In this document: positions 9,075 to 17,880 of the stretch, in pieces
Numbering within the stretch: position 1 is the stretch's first letter
How the letters are laid out: the number at the start of each line of letters is the position of its first letter
Assembly: GCA_023230485.1 (NCBI GenBank)
Contig: JALNXG010000005.1
Span: 1 to 64,000, forward strand
Direction: 5' to 3'
Source of the DNA: Melioribacteraceae bacterium
GTDB taxonomy: Bacteria > Bacteroidota > Ignavibacteria > Ignavibacteriales > Melioribacteraceae
Length of the DNA stretch: 64,000 bases
Notes under the pieces: generated by a model
Databases searched by the model: none
Told to the model about the DNA's origin: nothing
The model's input: the letters and a program-made list of their open reading frames with translations, nothing else
Program-made: the position numbers and the translations under genes

Positions 9075-10354
9075 AAATGAAATTATTAATACCAATCATT
9101 CTTTTATTTATTGTCTCTTGTGATTCAGAAAAATCATCAAGAAAAGTAGATATGATTTATTGGTCGGCGAACAATACTCAAGAGATGGAATTTGCAGCAA
9201 AGATTGTAAAAGATTGGAACGATAAATATCCCGATAATAAAGTTCTATTTCAACCTGTACCCGAAGGGCAATCAAGCGAAGAGGTAATATTAGCCGCCGT
9301 TGTAGGTGAAACTACTCCTGACATTTATTCAAATATGTGGGAAGGGGATGTGGAAGCGTATGCACAAGCAGGTGTATTGATTCCATTAGATACTTTAAAC
9401 GGCTTTATGGATTTTCTGAATGAAAGATGCGATAGTGCAACAATCAAAGAAGTAACTTCATTGGATGGACACATCTATCAAATTCCTTGGAAGATAAATC
9501 CAATCATCCAGTTATATAATAAAAAAATGTTTGAAGAAGTCGGATTCGATAAAGCACCTCGCACTTATTCGGAATTTTTAGAAGCTGGTAAGAAAATACA
9601 AAAAGATTCTGATGGTGATGGTTATGTTGATAGATGGATTGGCTATGCTGAGGTTACTGTTACATGGTGGCAGCGTTTTTTTGATTTTTATCCGCTTTAT
9701 CTTGCTGCTTCTGGAGGTGCGCCATTAGTAGAAAAAAATAAAGCTGTATTTAATAATGATGCCGCATTAAAAGTTTTTACATTTTTAAGAGAAGTTTATA
9801 AACAAAAATATTTTCCTAAAGAAAGGATATCGGCTCGTCAGGATGCATTCCTTTCGGGTGCCATTGCTTCGCGATTTACAGGTCCTTGGGAAATTGCGCA
9901 TGCTGAGAAATTCAAACCAAAGGGTTTTGAATACGATTTCTATCCTATGCCCGTGCCGGATGATTTTGATGAACCATCTTATACTTATGGCGATCCAAAG
10001 AATATTGTAATATTTAATACCTGTTCTAATCCGTCTCTTGCCTTTAAATTTATAAAATATGCTCTTAGTGAACAAAGTGATTTAAAGTTTTTAGAGATTA
10101 CAGGACAGCTTCCAAGAAGGAAAGATATAGATATTAATAAAAAATATGAAAGCTATTTTGAAAAAAATCCTAAGATGAAAACATTTGCGGCGCAGGCAAA
10201 ATATGTAAGAGGAACTGACCAATCACCTGTTCTAAAAGAAGTGTTTGACCTAATCTCTCAAGAATATGAAGCATGCGTTATTTATGGTGTAAAGACACCT
10301 AAGCAAGCTTTAGATGATGCCGAAAAGGCAGTAAATCTATTATTTATTAAATAA
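9071..10354 (+). CDS. Sugar ABC transporter substrate-binding lipoprotein
   Basis: ATG 9071 overlaps the previous stop (ATGA) and follows a GGGCGGG-rich ribosome site. The 427-residue protein has a lipoprotein signal (LLIPIILLFIVSC, then DSEKS) and the fold motifs of extracellular solute-binding family 1: IYWSANNTQEMEFAAKIVKDWNDKYP, PDIYSNMWEGDVEAYAQAGVLIPLD, YQIPWKINPIIQLYNKKMFEEVGFDKAPRT and FTGPWEIAHAEKF. It binds a mono- or oligosaccharide in the periplasm for the two permeases that follow. Its position in front of GH130 and GH2 enzymes points to manno-oligosaccharides. No ATPase gene lies in the cluster, so the importer presumably borrows a shared MsmX/UgpC-type ATPase from elsewhere in the genome. 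Confidence 0.9.
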   Translation: MKMKLLIPIILLFIVSCDSEKSSRKVDMIYWSANNTQEMEFAAKIVKDWNDKYPDNKVLFQPVPEGQSSEEVILAAVVGETTPDIYSNMWEGDVEAYAQAGVLIPLDTLNGFMDFLNERCDSATIKEVTSLDGHIYQIPWKINPIIQLYNKKMFEEVGFDKAPRTYSEFLEAGKKIQKDSDGDGYVDRWIGYAEVTVTWWQRFFDFYPLYLAASGGAPLVEKNKAVFNNDAALKVFTFLREVYKQKYFPKERISARQDAFLSGAIASRFTGPWEIAHAEKFKPKGFEYDFYPMPVPDDFDEPSYTYGDPKNIVIFNTCSNPSLAFKFIKYALSEQSDLKFLEITGQLPRRKDIDINKKYESYFEKNPKMKTFAAQAKYVRGTDQSPVLKEVFDLISQEYEACVIYGVKTPKQALDDAEKAVNLLFIK

Positions 10355-10360
10355 GGTAAA

Positions 10361-11215
10361 ATGAAAAAAAAATATCTTCCATATTTTTTGGTTTCTCCAT
10401 ATCTGATCCATTTTGCGATCTTTGTCGCATTCCCGGTGGGGTTCTCAATTTATCTTACTTTCAATAATTGGAATATTATCGCTCCGATGGAATTTGTTGG
10501 ACTTGCGAATTACAAAAGATTATTTAGTGATGCCACTTTCTGGAAGTCATTACTTAATACGGTAATATTTCTTGTTATTCATATCCCTTTACAAATAGTA
10601 ATTGCATTATTCTTAGCGGAATTATTAAATCAAAAAATAAAATTCAGAGGATTTTTTAGAGCAGCATTTTTCCTTCCTGTAATAGTATCCGGTGTCGTTG
10701 TAACAATTTTGTGGCAGCAGCTATACGGTTTCGATACCGGATTATTTAATCGTTTATTAGTAAAAGTGGGGCTTGGAAAAATTGGCTGGCTGACTGATCC
10801 AAACATTGCAATGCCTGCAATAGCTGTGATGGCGACTTGGAAAAATGTTGGGCTATATGTAATATTATTTTTAGTGGGACTTCAGACTGTGCCTCCACAG
10901 TACTATGAAGCCGCCGATTTAGAAGGCGCAACGCATTTTCAGAAATTCTTTAAAATTACTTTGCCAGTAATTAATCCTACTATTTTTATGGTTGTTGTTC
11001 TTTCTACAATTGGTGGTTTCTCTTTGTTCATTGAACCTTACGTAATGACAGGAGGAGGACCGCTTAATAGCACTATCTCGGCTGTATTATATATTTATAA
11101 GCAAGGATTTTTCTATTACCACATGGGTTATGCGGCTACTCTAGGATTCTTTTTCGCAATGATAATTCTTGCAGTAGTAGTAATTCAAAAACGATTAGTT
11201 GAAAAGGATAGATGA
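10361..11215 (+). CDS. Sugar ABC transporter permease (MalF/UgpA type)
   Basis: This 284-residue inner-membrane protein has about six hydrophobic segments, beginning MKKKYLPYFLVSPYLIHFAIFVAFPVGFSIYLTF. The ATPase-contact EAA loop is seen at about residues 180-205 (YYEAADLEGATHFQKFFKITLPVI). It follows the binding protein by 6 bases (AAGGT ribosome site) and touches the second permease. The pair forms the membrane channel of a carbohydrate-uptake-1 type importer. Confidence 0.92.
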   Translation: MKKKYLPYFLVSPYLIHFAIFVAFPVGFSIYLTFNNWNIIAPMEFVGLANYKRLFSDATFWKSLLNTVIFLVIHIPLQIVIALFLAELLNQKIKFRGFFRAAFFLPVIVSGVVVTILWQQLYGFDTGLFNRLLVKVGLGKIGWLTDPNIAMPAIAVMATWKNVGLYVILFLVGLQTVPPQYYEAADLEGATHFQKFFKITLPVINPTIFMVVVLSTIGGFSLFIEPYVMTGGGPLNSTISAVLYIYKQGFFYYHMGYAATLGFFFAMIILAVVVIQKRLVEKDR

Positions 11216-11216
11216 T

Positions 11217-12026
11217 ATGAAACGAATATTTTATTATATCTTCCTTTTTGTCGGAGCTATTACTTTTCTTTATCCATTTATTTGGATGATAAGTGCATCA
11301 ATTGCACCTGAAAATGAGATTGGAAATTTAATTTTATTCCCATCGCATCTTAATTTTAATAGCTATAAGTTGATGTTTGAAAAGATACCAATTGCCAGAG
11401 CATTTCTGAATAGTATGATTGTTTCTTCTTCAATTACAATTGGTGTTTTGGTGTTTGGTTCAATGGTCGGATATGCACTTTCTAGACTTGAATTTTGGGG
11501 TCGCGATGCGATATTCTATTTAATAATTTTTACAATGACTCTCCCATTTCAAATTACATTAATTCCACAATATATATTAATTGTAAAGTTCGGGTGGGTC
11601 GATTCATATTTTGGTTTAATAGTACCTTACTTAATGAATGCTTTATCAATAATAATGTTTAGGCAATATTTTAAGTCGATTCCACAAGATTTGATAGATG
11701 CGGCTCGAATTGATGGCTGTGGTGAAATGAGGATAATATTTAGAATTTTGTGGCCTAATTCTATTCCTGCAATAATCACAGTCGGAATACTAACTTTCAT
11801 GGCTTCATGGAATGAAGTTCTTTGGGCATTGATTGTAATACGTGATGAATCAATGATGACTATGCCGCAATTAGTAACCCTTTTTGCAGTGGGTGGAAGA
11901 GCAGAATCACAGCTTGGTGTTAAATTGGCTGCCGCTACTATTCTCGCACTTCCAATTATTATTGCATATCTATTTTTTCAAAAATACTTCATTCAAAGTA
12001 TGGCTTCCACAGGTTTAAAAGAATAA
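11217..12026 (+). CDS. Sugar ABC transporter permease (MalG/UgpE type)
   Basis: ATG 11217 lies one base after the previous stop; an upstream TTG at 11199 would lengthen it but has no support, and AAAAGGA precedes the chosen start. The 269-residue protein has six hydrophobic segments and the EAA loop at about 158-180 (LIDAARIDGCGEMRIIFRILWPN). It ends with the usual MalG-type tail (FFQKYFIQSMASTGLKE). It forms the heterodimeric channel with the preceding permease. Confidence 0.92.
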   Translation: MKRIFYYIFLFVGAITFLYPFIWMISASIAPENEIGNLILFPSHLNFNSYKLMFEKIPIARAFLNSMIVSSSITIGVLVFGSMVGYALSRLEFWGRDAIFYLIIFTMTLPFQITLIPQYILIVKFGWVDSYFGLIVPYLMNALSIIMFRQYFKSIPQDLIDAARIDGCGEMRIIFRILWPNSIPAIITVGILTFMASWNEVLWALIVIRDESMMTMPQLVTLFAVGGRAESQLGVKLAAATILALPIIIAYLFFQKYFIQSMASTGLKE

Positions 12027-12045
12027 TAATATAAAGGTGATATAG

Positions 12046-12948
12046 ATGGAAATTATTAAATACTCTCAGAATCCTATAATTACAAAGGATCACGTTAGTT
12101 TTAGGATTAATAGTATATTTAATCCGGGTGCGGTAATGCATAACAATGAATATTTATTAATGTGCAGAATTGAAATGCCTAATGGCAGATCAGCATTATT
12201 AAAGGCAACAAGTAATGATGGATATAATTTTAAGTTTGATGTTAAACCAACTCTAACCCCTGAAGATCATAAAGATTACTATGAATATGTTAATTGGGGA
12301 ATTGAAGATGCTCGTATAACAAAAAATGGGAATACCTATTATTTGACATATACAGGATATTCTAAATATATGCCTGTGGTAATTCTTGCTGAAACAAAAG
12401 ATTTTGAAAATTATAAAATACATGGACCAATTTCTGAACCATCGAATAAAGACTGTACTTTATTTCCCGAAAAAATAGATGGATTCTTTTGGAAAATTGA
12501 TCGTCCTTCGGCAGAAAAACGTAATGATATATGGATTAGTAAAAGTCCGGATCTTATTCATTGGGGAGGATATAAATTCTTAATGGAACCAATTGCAGGG
12601 ACTTGGGAAAATGATAAAATCGGTTCATCGAGCACACCAATAAAAACCAAAGATGGCTGGCTAATGCTTTATCATGGTGTACGTGGATTTGGAATTTCTA
12701 CTCTTTATAAAATTGGTGCTGTTCTTCTCGATCTTGAAAAACCATGGATAGTTAAAGGAAGAACTACAGAACCATTTCTAATTCCTGATCTCGATTACGA
12801 AAGAATAGGAGACGTGCCGAATGTAGTATTCGCATGTGGATGGATACCTGAGCCAAATGGAAAATTGAAAATTTATTATTCCGGTGCAGACCAGAATATT
12901 TGTGTAGCCGAAACTTCTATTGATTACTTAATCTCTCTCTGCAAATAA
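12046..12948 (+). CDS. GH130 family beta-mannoside phosphorylase/hydrolase
   Basis: A 300-residue cytoplasmic protein with no signal peptide, preceded by an AAAGGTG ribosome site. It shows the GH130 five-bladed propeller landmarks: FNPGAV near the N-terminus, LLMCRIE, the catalytic-blade motif WGIEDARI with Asp88, GSSSTPIKTKDGWLMLYHGV and IGDVPNVVFACGWI. GH130 members split beta-mannosidic bonds, mostly by phosphorolysis to mannose-1-phosphate; some are plain hydrolases. I cannot decide between these or name the linkage from sequence alone. It is encoded directly behind the sugar importer, which fits intracellular processing of imported manno-oligosaccharides. A second, longer GH130 lies two genes on. 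Confidence 0.9.
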   Translation: MEIIKYSQNPIITKDHVSFRINSIFNPGAVMHNNEYLLMCRIEMPNGRSALLKATSNDGYNFKFDVKPTLTPEDHKDYYEYVNWGIEDARITKNGNTYYLTYTGYSKYMPVVILAETKDFENYKIHGPISEPSNKDCTLFPEKIDGFFWKIDRPSAEKRNDIWISKSPDLIHWGGYKFLMEPIAGTWENDKIGSSSTPIKTKDGWLMLYHGVRGFGISTLYKIGAVLLDLEKPWIVKGRTTEPFLIPDLDYERIGDVPNVVFACGWIPEPNGKLKIYYSGADQNICVAETSIDYLISLCK

Positions 12949-12961
12949 TATTGGGGGAACT

Positions 12962-14236
12962 ATGAACCATGTTAATAAAAGATTTTTTTTACTAATTCCT
13001 TTACTCTTTTTATTTGTGCAATGTAAAGCACAAACAAAATTATCTAATCCGGATCACTTAAATCATCTTTATGAAGAGATTAAAGTCGATGGTAAAGAGA
13101 TGGGGATTACACATATCTATTGCGATTACCCTGAATATAAATGGACAGGGGATGATGATGAAGGAGTTGCATGTGTTGATGATGTAGCACGTGCTACGCT
13201 TTATTATTTAAGAACCGGCGATCTTGAAAGAGCTAAAAAACAGATTGAGTTCATTCTTCATATGCAAAATGAAACCGGGTGGTTTTATAATTTTGTATGG
13301 GATGATAATGAGATTAATAAAACACACCAAAATAGTGTAGCCGAAGCTAATTGGTGGACTTGGAGAGCTTTAGTTTCGCTGATTGAAGGTTATCCTTATT
13401 TCAAGGAGATTGATAAACTCTTCTCCGAAAGAATACTATCTTCTATTACGAAAACTATTATTGCAATGAAGAAAGAATTTAAGTATGAGAAAGAGACTAC
13501 TGATTTAAATGGCTTTAAAAGACCTACATGGCTGCCTCATAAATTTGCCGCAGATCAATCCGCTCTAATAATTACAGCACTTTCAGAATATTACAGTATT
13601 GTTCCTGACGAATTTGCATTGAGAGTTATAAATGATTTCGCCGAAGGGATTGTATTAATGCAGGAAGGTGATGAAAAAACTTTTCCATATTATGCATTCA
13701 TGAGTTGGGAAAATCAATGGCATGCTTGGGGTAACACACAATCTTTTTCTTTATTAAAAGCCTATGAAATTACCAAGAATAAAAAATACCTTGATTCAGC
13801 ACTTAAAGAGATCGATAATTTTTATCCGTTTTTATTAAAGCGCGGATTCTTAAACGAATTTTCGATAATGAAAAATAATGGAGAAATATTATTAAAAGAT
13901 GAAAAGCAATATTCACAAATCGCTTATGGAATTAATTCTATGGTGATGGGTACTTTAGAAGCTGCGAAAATAACAGATGATAAAAAATATTCCCACTTGG
14001 CGGCAGCAATTGCAACTTGGTTTTTCTGCAATAACTCTGCCAAAGCTCAAATGTATTTTCCTGAAACAGGAATGGGCTATGATGGAATATCTGGCATTAA
14101 TGAAGTTAATAAAAATTCAGGTGCTGAATCTACTATCGAAGCATTGCTTGCTATTCACGCAATTGAAAATGATGAGATTGCAAATAAAGCGTTACACGAT
14201 TTGATAAAAAATTATGGAGATGTTTATGGGAATTAG
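12962..14236 (+). CDS. Exported helical-barrel protein of unknown activity (mannoside cluster)
   Basis: A 424-residue protein with an N-terminal export signal (MNHVNKRFFLLIPLLFLFVQ) followed by Cys, so it may be a lipoprotein. The body is helix-rich with repeated aromatic/acidic hairpin motifs (GVACVDDVARATLYYLRTGD, NETGWFYNFVWDD, AEANWWTWRALVSLIEGYPYF, KYLDSALKEIDNFYPF), typical of (alpha/alpha)6 barrels seen in glycosidases and epimerases. The VDDVAR segment is conspicuous and may mark the active-site cleft. I do not recognise a named glycoside hydrolase family. It starts 14 bases after the first GH130 and its last codons overlap the second GH130, so translational coupling is likely. An exo-acting periplasmic mannosidase-like role is a guess. 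Confidence 0.7.
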   Translation: MNHVNKRFFLLIPLLFLFVQCKAQTKLSNPDHLNHLYEEIKVDGKEMGITHIYCDYPEYKWTGDDDEGVACVDDVARATLYYLRTGDLERAKKQIEFILHMQNETGWFYNFVWDDNEINKTHQNSVAEANWWTWRALVSLIEGYPYFKEIDKLFSERILSSITKTIIAMKKEFKYEKETTDLNGFKRPTWLPHKFAADQSALIITALSEYYSIVPDEFALRVINDFAEGIVLMQEGDEKTFPYYAFMSWENQWHAWGNTQSFSLLKAYEITKNKKYLDSALKEIDNFYPFLLKRGFLNEFSIMKNNGEILLKDEKQYSQIAYGINSMVMGTLEAAKITDDKKYSHLAAAIATWFFCNNSAKAQMYFPETGMGYDGISGINEVNKNSGAESTIEALLAIHAIENDEIANKALHDLIKNYGDVYGN

Positions 14237-15470
14237 AAAGACAGGTATTGTATTAAAACCTGACATGACAAAATCAATTTTGAAACCATTCGAACCCGGG
14301 GACAAAGAAAGAATTTATAAAATCATTGATCGTGTATTTACTTTATCGGAAGAACAAGTAATTAATGAATATGAATCTATTAAAGAATTGTATGTTTCAA
14401 GACATAGAAATACAGAACAAAAATTTGTAAAAAGATTTAATGAGCTTAGTGATTACATGCCGAAAGAAAATGAATTATCCTTGGTTAGGCAAAAATTAAT
14501 TGGTTCATATTTTGTTTCGGAATATACTTTAGAATGTGCAGCTTTATTCAATCCATCAATGATTTGGCATCCGAATCAGTCAGGGTTAAAAAATGGCGAA
14601 AAACGATTTATCATAAGTATACGTGCCACAGGTGAAGGTCATATCTCTTCACTAGTATTCAAAACAGGAATTATTAATTCGGAATCGAAAATAATTTTAG
14701 ATGAAGAATCCGTTTTTTGTGAAATACCAGAAATTAAATCTTCTACTGATATACAATATGACGCACAATTTGATAATCAAACAAAATTATCCGAACGAGT
14801 TATGTTCCCTCAAATGCCTGCTGAATCAAATGGAATTGAAGATGCCCGCTTTGTATTGTTTGAAGAAAATGGACGGCATAATTACTATGCTACTTATACA
14901 GCCTATGATGGACATAACATCACAACGCAACTATTATACACAAGAGATTTCCTAAACTTTACAGTAAAAAAAATGACAGGAAATGAGATTAAGAATAAAG
15001 GTATGGCACTTTTTCCTCGAAAGGTGAATGGAAAATATGTAATGCTTTCACGTCAGGATAATGAAAATAATTTTATAATGTATTCCGATAAGATTGATAA
15101 CTGGGACTCGAAAGAGTTATTAATGGAGCCGAAATATCCGTGGGAATTTTTTCAGATTGGCAATTGCGGTTCACCCATTGAAACAGAAAAAGGATGGTTA
15201 TGTTTAAGTCATGGTGTCGGAGCAGCGCGTAGATACACTATCGGTGTATTCTTACTAGATAAAGACAATCCTTCAAAAGTAATCGGGAGATCAAAAGAGC
15301 CGATATTAGAACCTGATGAAAATGAACGGAATGGGTACGTCCCAAATGTTGTTTATTCCTGCGGGTCGGCTCTTAACGGAAATGATTTAATAATACCCTA
15401 TGCAATGTCTGATTTCGCGAGCAGTTTTGCCATTTTTGATATAAATGAATTATTAGAAAAGTGTGAATAA
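14226..15470 (+). CDS. GH130 family beta-mannoside phosphorylase/hydrolase (long form)
   Basis: ATG 14226 is favoured over ATG 14214 because GGAG lies 6 bases before it; it overlaps the previous gene by 11 bases. The 414-residue protein has an N-terminal helical extension of about 95 residues absent from the 300-residue paralog, then the GH130 propeller: FNPSMIWHPNQSG, FIISIRATGEGHISSLVF, NGIEDARFV with Asp206, IGNCGSPIETEKGWLCLSHGVG and GYVPNVVYSCG. There is no signal peptide, so it is cytoplasmic. Extended GH130 members include oligomannoside phosphorylases that oligomerise through the extra helices. Two different GH130 forms in one operon suggest a division of labour, for example chain length or linkage. 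Confidence 0.9.
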   Translation: MGIRKTGIVLKPDMTKSILKPFEPGDKERIYKIIDRVFTLSEEQVINEYESIKELYVSRHRNTEQKFVKRFNELSDYMPKENELSLVRQKLIGSYFVSEYTLECAALFNPSMIWHPNQSGLKNGEKRFIISIRATGEGHISSLVFKTGIINSESKIILDEESVFCEIPEIKSSTDIQYDAQFDNQTKLSERVMFPQMPAESNGIEDARFVLFEENGRHNYYATYTAYDGHNITTQLLYTRDFLNFTVKKMTGNEIKNKGMALFPRKVNGKYVMLSRQDNENNFIMYSDKIDNWDSKELLMEPKYPWEFFQIGNCGSPIETEKGWLCLSHGVGAARRYTIGVFLLDKDNPSKVIGRSKEPILEPDENERNGYVPNVVYSCGSALNGNDLIIPYAMSDFASSFAIFDINELLEKCE

Positions 15471-15472
15471 AA

Positions 15473-17878
15473 ATGAAAAGGTATTATTTAATTTTTTTAT
15501 TTCTTCCAATTATTCTTTATTCTCAAAATAATCTCACTCCGATTACATTTAATAAAAATGCGAAAATAGAAGTTGGCAGTAATTTTATAGGGGTAGAGTT
15601 TCATAAAAGCAGACCATTCCCTCAAAGAATAAGTTTTTATTACCCTTTAGCAAATAGTATTGATGTAAGCACAGATTATTGGTATAGGGATACGTCTTTT
15701 GTTATTAAAGGAATACTAGAATTTGATGATGAAAAGATCGATTTAACAAATGAGTTATTTCCTTTCAAGCTTACCCCATTCTCTGTCGATTTTAAGAAGG
15801 AGTATAGTAATAGGACAGTTAAAATAACATATCATTATACAGATAAAACTCGTTCTGCTATTATTACTTACACAATAATTAATAAGAGCGGTAAATCTCA
15901 GAATGTAAAATATAACTTAGAAAATAACTTCTCATTAAAAACATCTCATACATTCGCTTATAAAAATGATTTTAAATTCGAATCGAAAGAAAATAAATTA
16001 TTCGTTGCAGAGCATTTATCAAATGAAACAGGAAAAGCGGCGTTATATATTTTATACCCAGAAGAAAAACCTACTAATGCTAAATTAAATCAAGATTGGT
16101 TATCACAAAATTTTGTAAAAGAAGTAGCTCCCGGCGATTCCCTATCTATTGTGCAAATAATTGGCTCTTGTAAAAAAGATGAATTAATCAATATTGCAAA
16201 TGATCTTGAACAAAATTATCTAGATCAGATTAAATCATTCGAGCAAAATATTATATCAAAAATTAGTTCAGCATCTACTTTTACAACGGGTGATGAAAAA
16301 CTTGATAGATCGGTTCTTTGGGCTAAGGCAATATTAGAAACAAATAAACATTATATTGATGGCGATATCGAACCGATGCCGTGCCCCGCAGAATATAATT
16401 TTTATTTTACTCATGATGTACTTTTGACTGATTTAGCCGCGGTTAAATTCGATAAAGAGCGTGTAAAGAATGATCTGAATTTCATAATGAAGCATTCTGA
16501 TGATAGCTTGATTATACCACATGCATATTATTGGAAGGATTCTGCATTCGTAACTGAATATGCTAATCATGATAACTGGAATAATTTCTGGTTTATAATT
16601 ACTGTCTCCGAATATTTAAAATATACAAACGATTCTCTGTTCATAAAAAAACTAATGCCGTATGCTAAAAAATCAATGATGCAAGCATTAAAGACAAAAG
16701 GTGATGATGACTTGATGTGGTCTTATAGACCTGATTGGTGGGATATTGGCAGGCGTTACGGTCAAAGAAGTTATATGACGCTTCTATCAATAAAGGCTAT
16801 TCGCTCATATTTATATCTTGCTTCTAATTTTAGAGAGAATAATTCTGAACTTACAGAGTTGGAAAATATTGCGAGTAGAATGGAAGTTAGTCTTAATTCA
16901 GTTCTTTGGAATAAAGATTACAATTATCTGATGAATAATATTGAACCGACTTTACTTGATAAACATTTTTACGCAGGTTCTCTTCTTGCGGCTCATTTTA
17001 ATGTTATAGATAAAGATAAACTTCCTAAATTAATTACAACTGCAAAAAGTAAATTAGTTGACAATAAGATTGGCGTATATACAGTTTATCCAATGGATTT
17101 TGATAATCTACAAGATGAATGGCATTTAGCAAATAATGAATCGGGTCCAAAATATCAATATATGAATGGAGGAATCTGGCCTCATTTAAATGTCTGGTAT
17201 GCTTTGGCTCTTGCACGTAATAATGAAAAAGAAGAAGCAATTAATTTTATTAAAAATACGATGACCATTGATGGAATTATGGAAGGACCGAATGGACAAC
17301 CGTCAATGTATGAAGTAAGAAATAGTAATAAAGAAAATCCTTCTGTATATGGCACAATCGATAAACCTCAATTTATGTGGGCAGGCGGTTGGTATCTCTA
17401 TTCTCTCTATCATATTCTCGGAATAGATAATAGTGATTGGAATATTACATTCTCTCCATACATACCTGTCAATTCATCAAAAATTTCATTTGATTTAAAT
17501 ATCAATTCAGAATTAGCGAATGTAACCATTAAACGTTCTGAAAAATTTAATATAATAATTGATGGAAAGAAGTTTAATTCACTTGTTGTTCCAAAGAATA
17601 TTAAAGTAAAGAATGTAGATATATCTTGCGGCAATTATAAAGAGTTCACAATTTTGGAATGTAATTCTAGGTTAGAGAAGATTGATGAAGGAAAAGAAAT
17701 TATTTTTACTTTAAGTGCGTTTAAAGGGCATAACAGTTTTATTCGTTTCTATTCTCCTAAAAAACCGGAAGCGATATTTATTGATAATAATAAAGTTGAA
17801 CCGGAATTAATAAATGGTGAATATATGGTTTATTTTTCTCACTCAAGTATTCAATCACAAATTAGAATTAAAGAGTAG
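15473..17878 (+). CDS. Exported six-hairpin glycosidase-like protein
   Basis: The 801-residue protein has a signal peptide (MKRYYLIFLFLPIILYSQ). Residues about 20-260 form a beta-sandwich-like part. A helical (alpha/alpha)6-type catalytic region runs about 275-650, with FYFTHDVLLTDLAAVKFD, HAYYWKDSAFVTEYANHDNWNNFWFIITVSEYL, MWSYRPDWWDIGRRYGQRSYMTLLSIKAIRSYLYLAS and NGGIWPHLNVWYALALARN. A short beta-sandwich ends it. This layout is that of GH63/GH94/debranching-type six-hairpin enzymes. The DWWD and NGGIWPH stretches are likely active-site segments, but I cannot assign a family number. It begins 2 bases after the GH130 gene and ends 2 bases before the beta-mannosidase, so it belongs firmly to the mannoside operon, probably acting in the periplasm. 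Confidence 0.75.
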   Translation: MKRYYLIFLFLPIILYSQNNLTPITFNKNAKIEVGSNFIGVEFHKSRPFPQRISFYYPLANSIDVSTDYWYRDTSFVIKGILEFDDEKIDLTNELFPFKLTPFSVDFKKEYSNRTVKITYHYTDKTRSAIITYTIINKSGKSQNVKYNLENNFSLKTSHTFAYKNDFKFESKENKLFVAEHLSNETGKAALYILYPEEKPTNAKLNQDWLSQNFVKEVAPGDSLSIVQIIGSCKKDELINIANDLEQNYLDQIKSFEQNIISKISSASTFTTGDEKLDRSVLWAKAILETNKHYIDGDIEPMPCPAEYNFYFTHDVLLTDLAAVKFDKERVKNDLNFIMKHSDDSLIIPHAYYWKDSAFVTEYANHDNWNNFWFIITVSEYLKYTNDSLFIKKLMPYAKKSMMQALKTKGDDDLMWSYRPDWWDIGRRYGQRSYMTLLSIKAIRSYLYLASNFRENNSELTELENIASRMEVSLNSVLWNKDYNYLMNNIEPTLLDKHFYAGSLLAAHFNVIDKDKLPKLITTAKSKLVDNKIGVYTVYPMDFDNLQDEWHLANNESGPKYQYMNGGIWPHLNVWYALALARNNEKEEAINFIKNTMTIDGIMEGPNGQPSMYEVRNSNKENPSVYGTIDKPQFMWAGGWYLYSLYHILGIDNSDWNITFSPYIPVNSSKISFDLNINSELANVTIKRSEKFNIIIDGKKFNSLVVPKNIKVKNVDISCGNYKEFTILECNSRLEKIDEGKEIIFTLSAFKGHNSFIRFYSPKKPEAIFIDNNKVEPELINGEYMVYFSHSSIQSQIRIKE

Positions 17879-17880
17879 CT

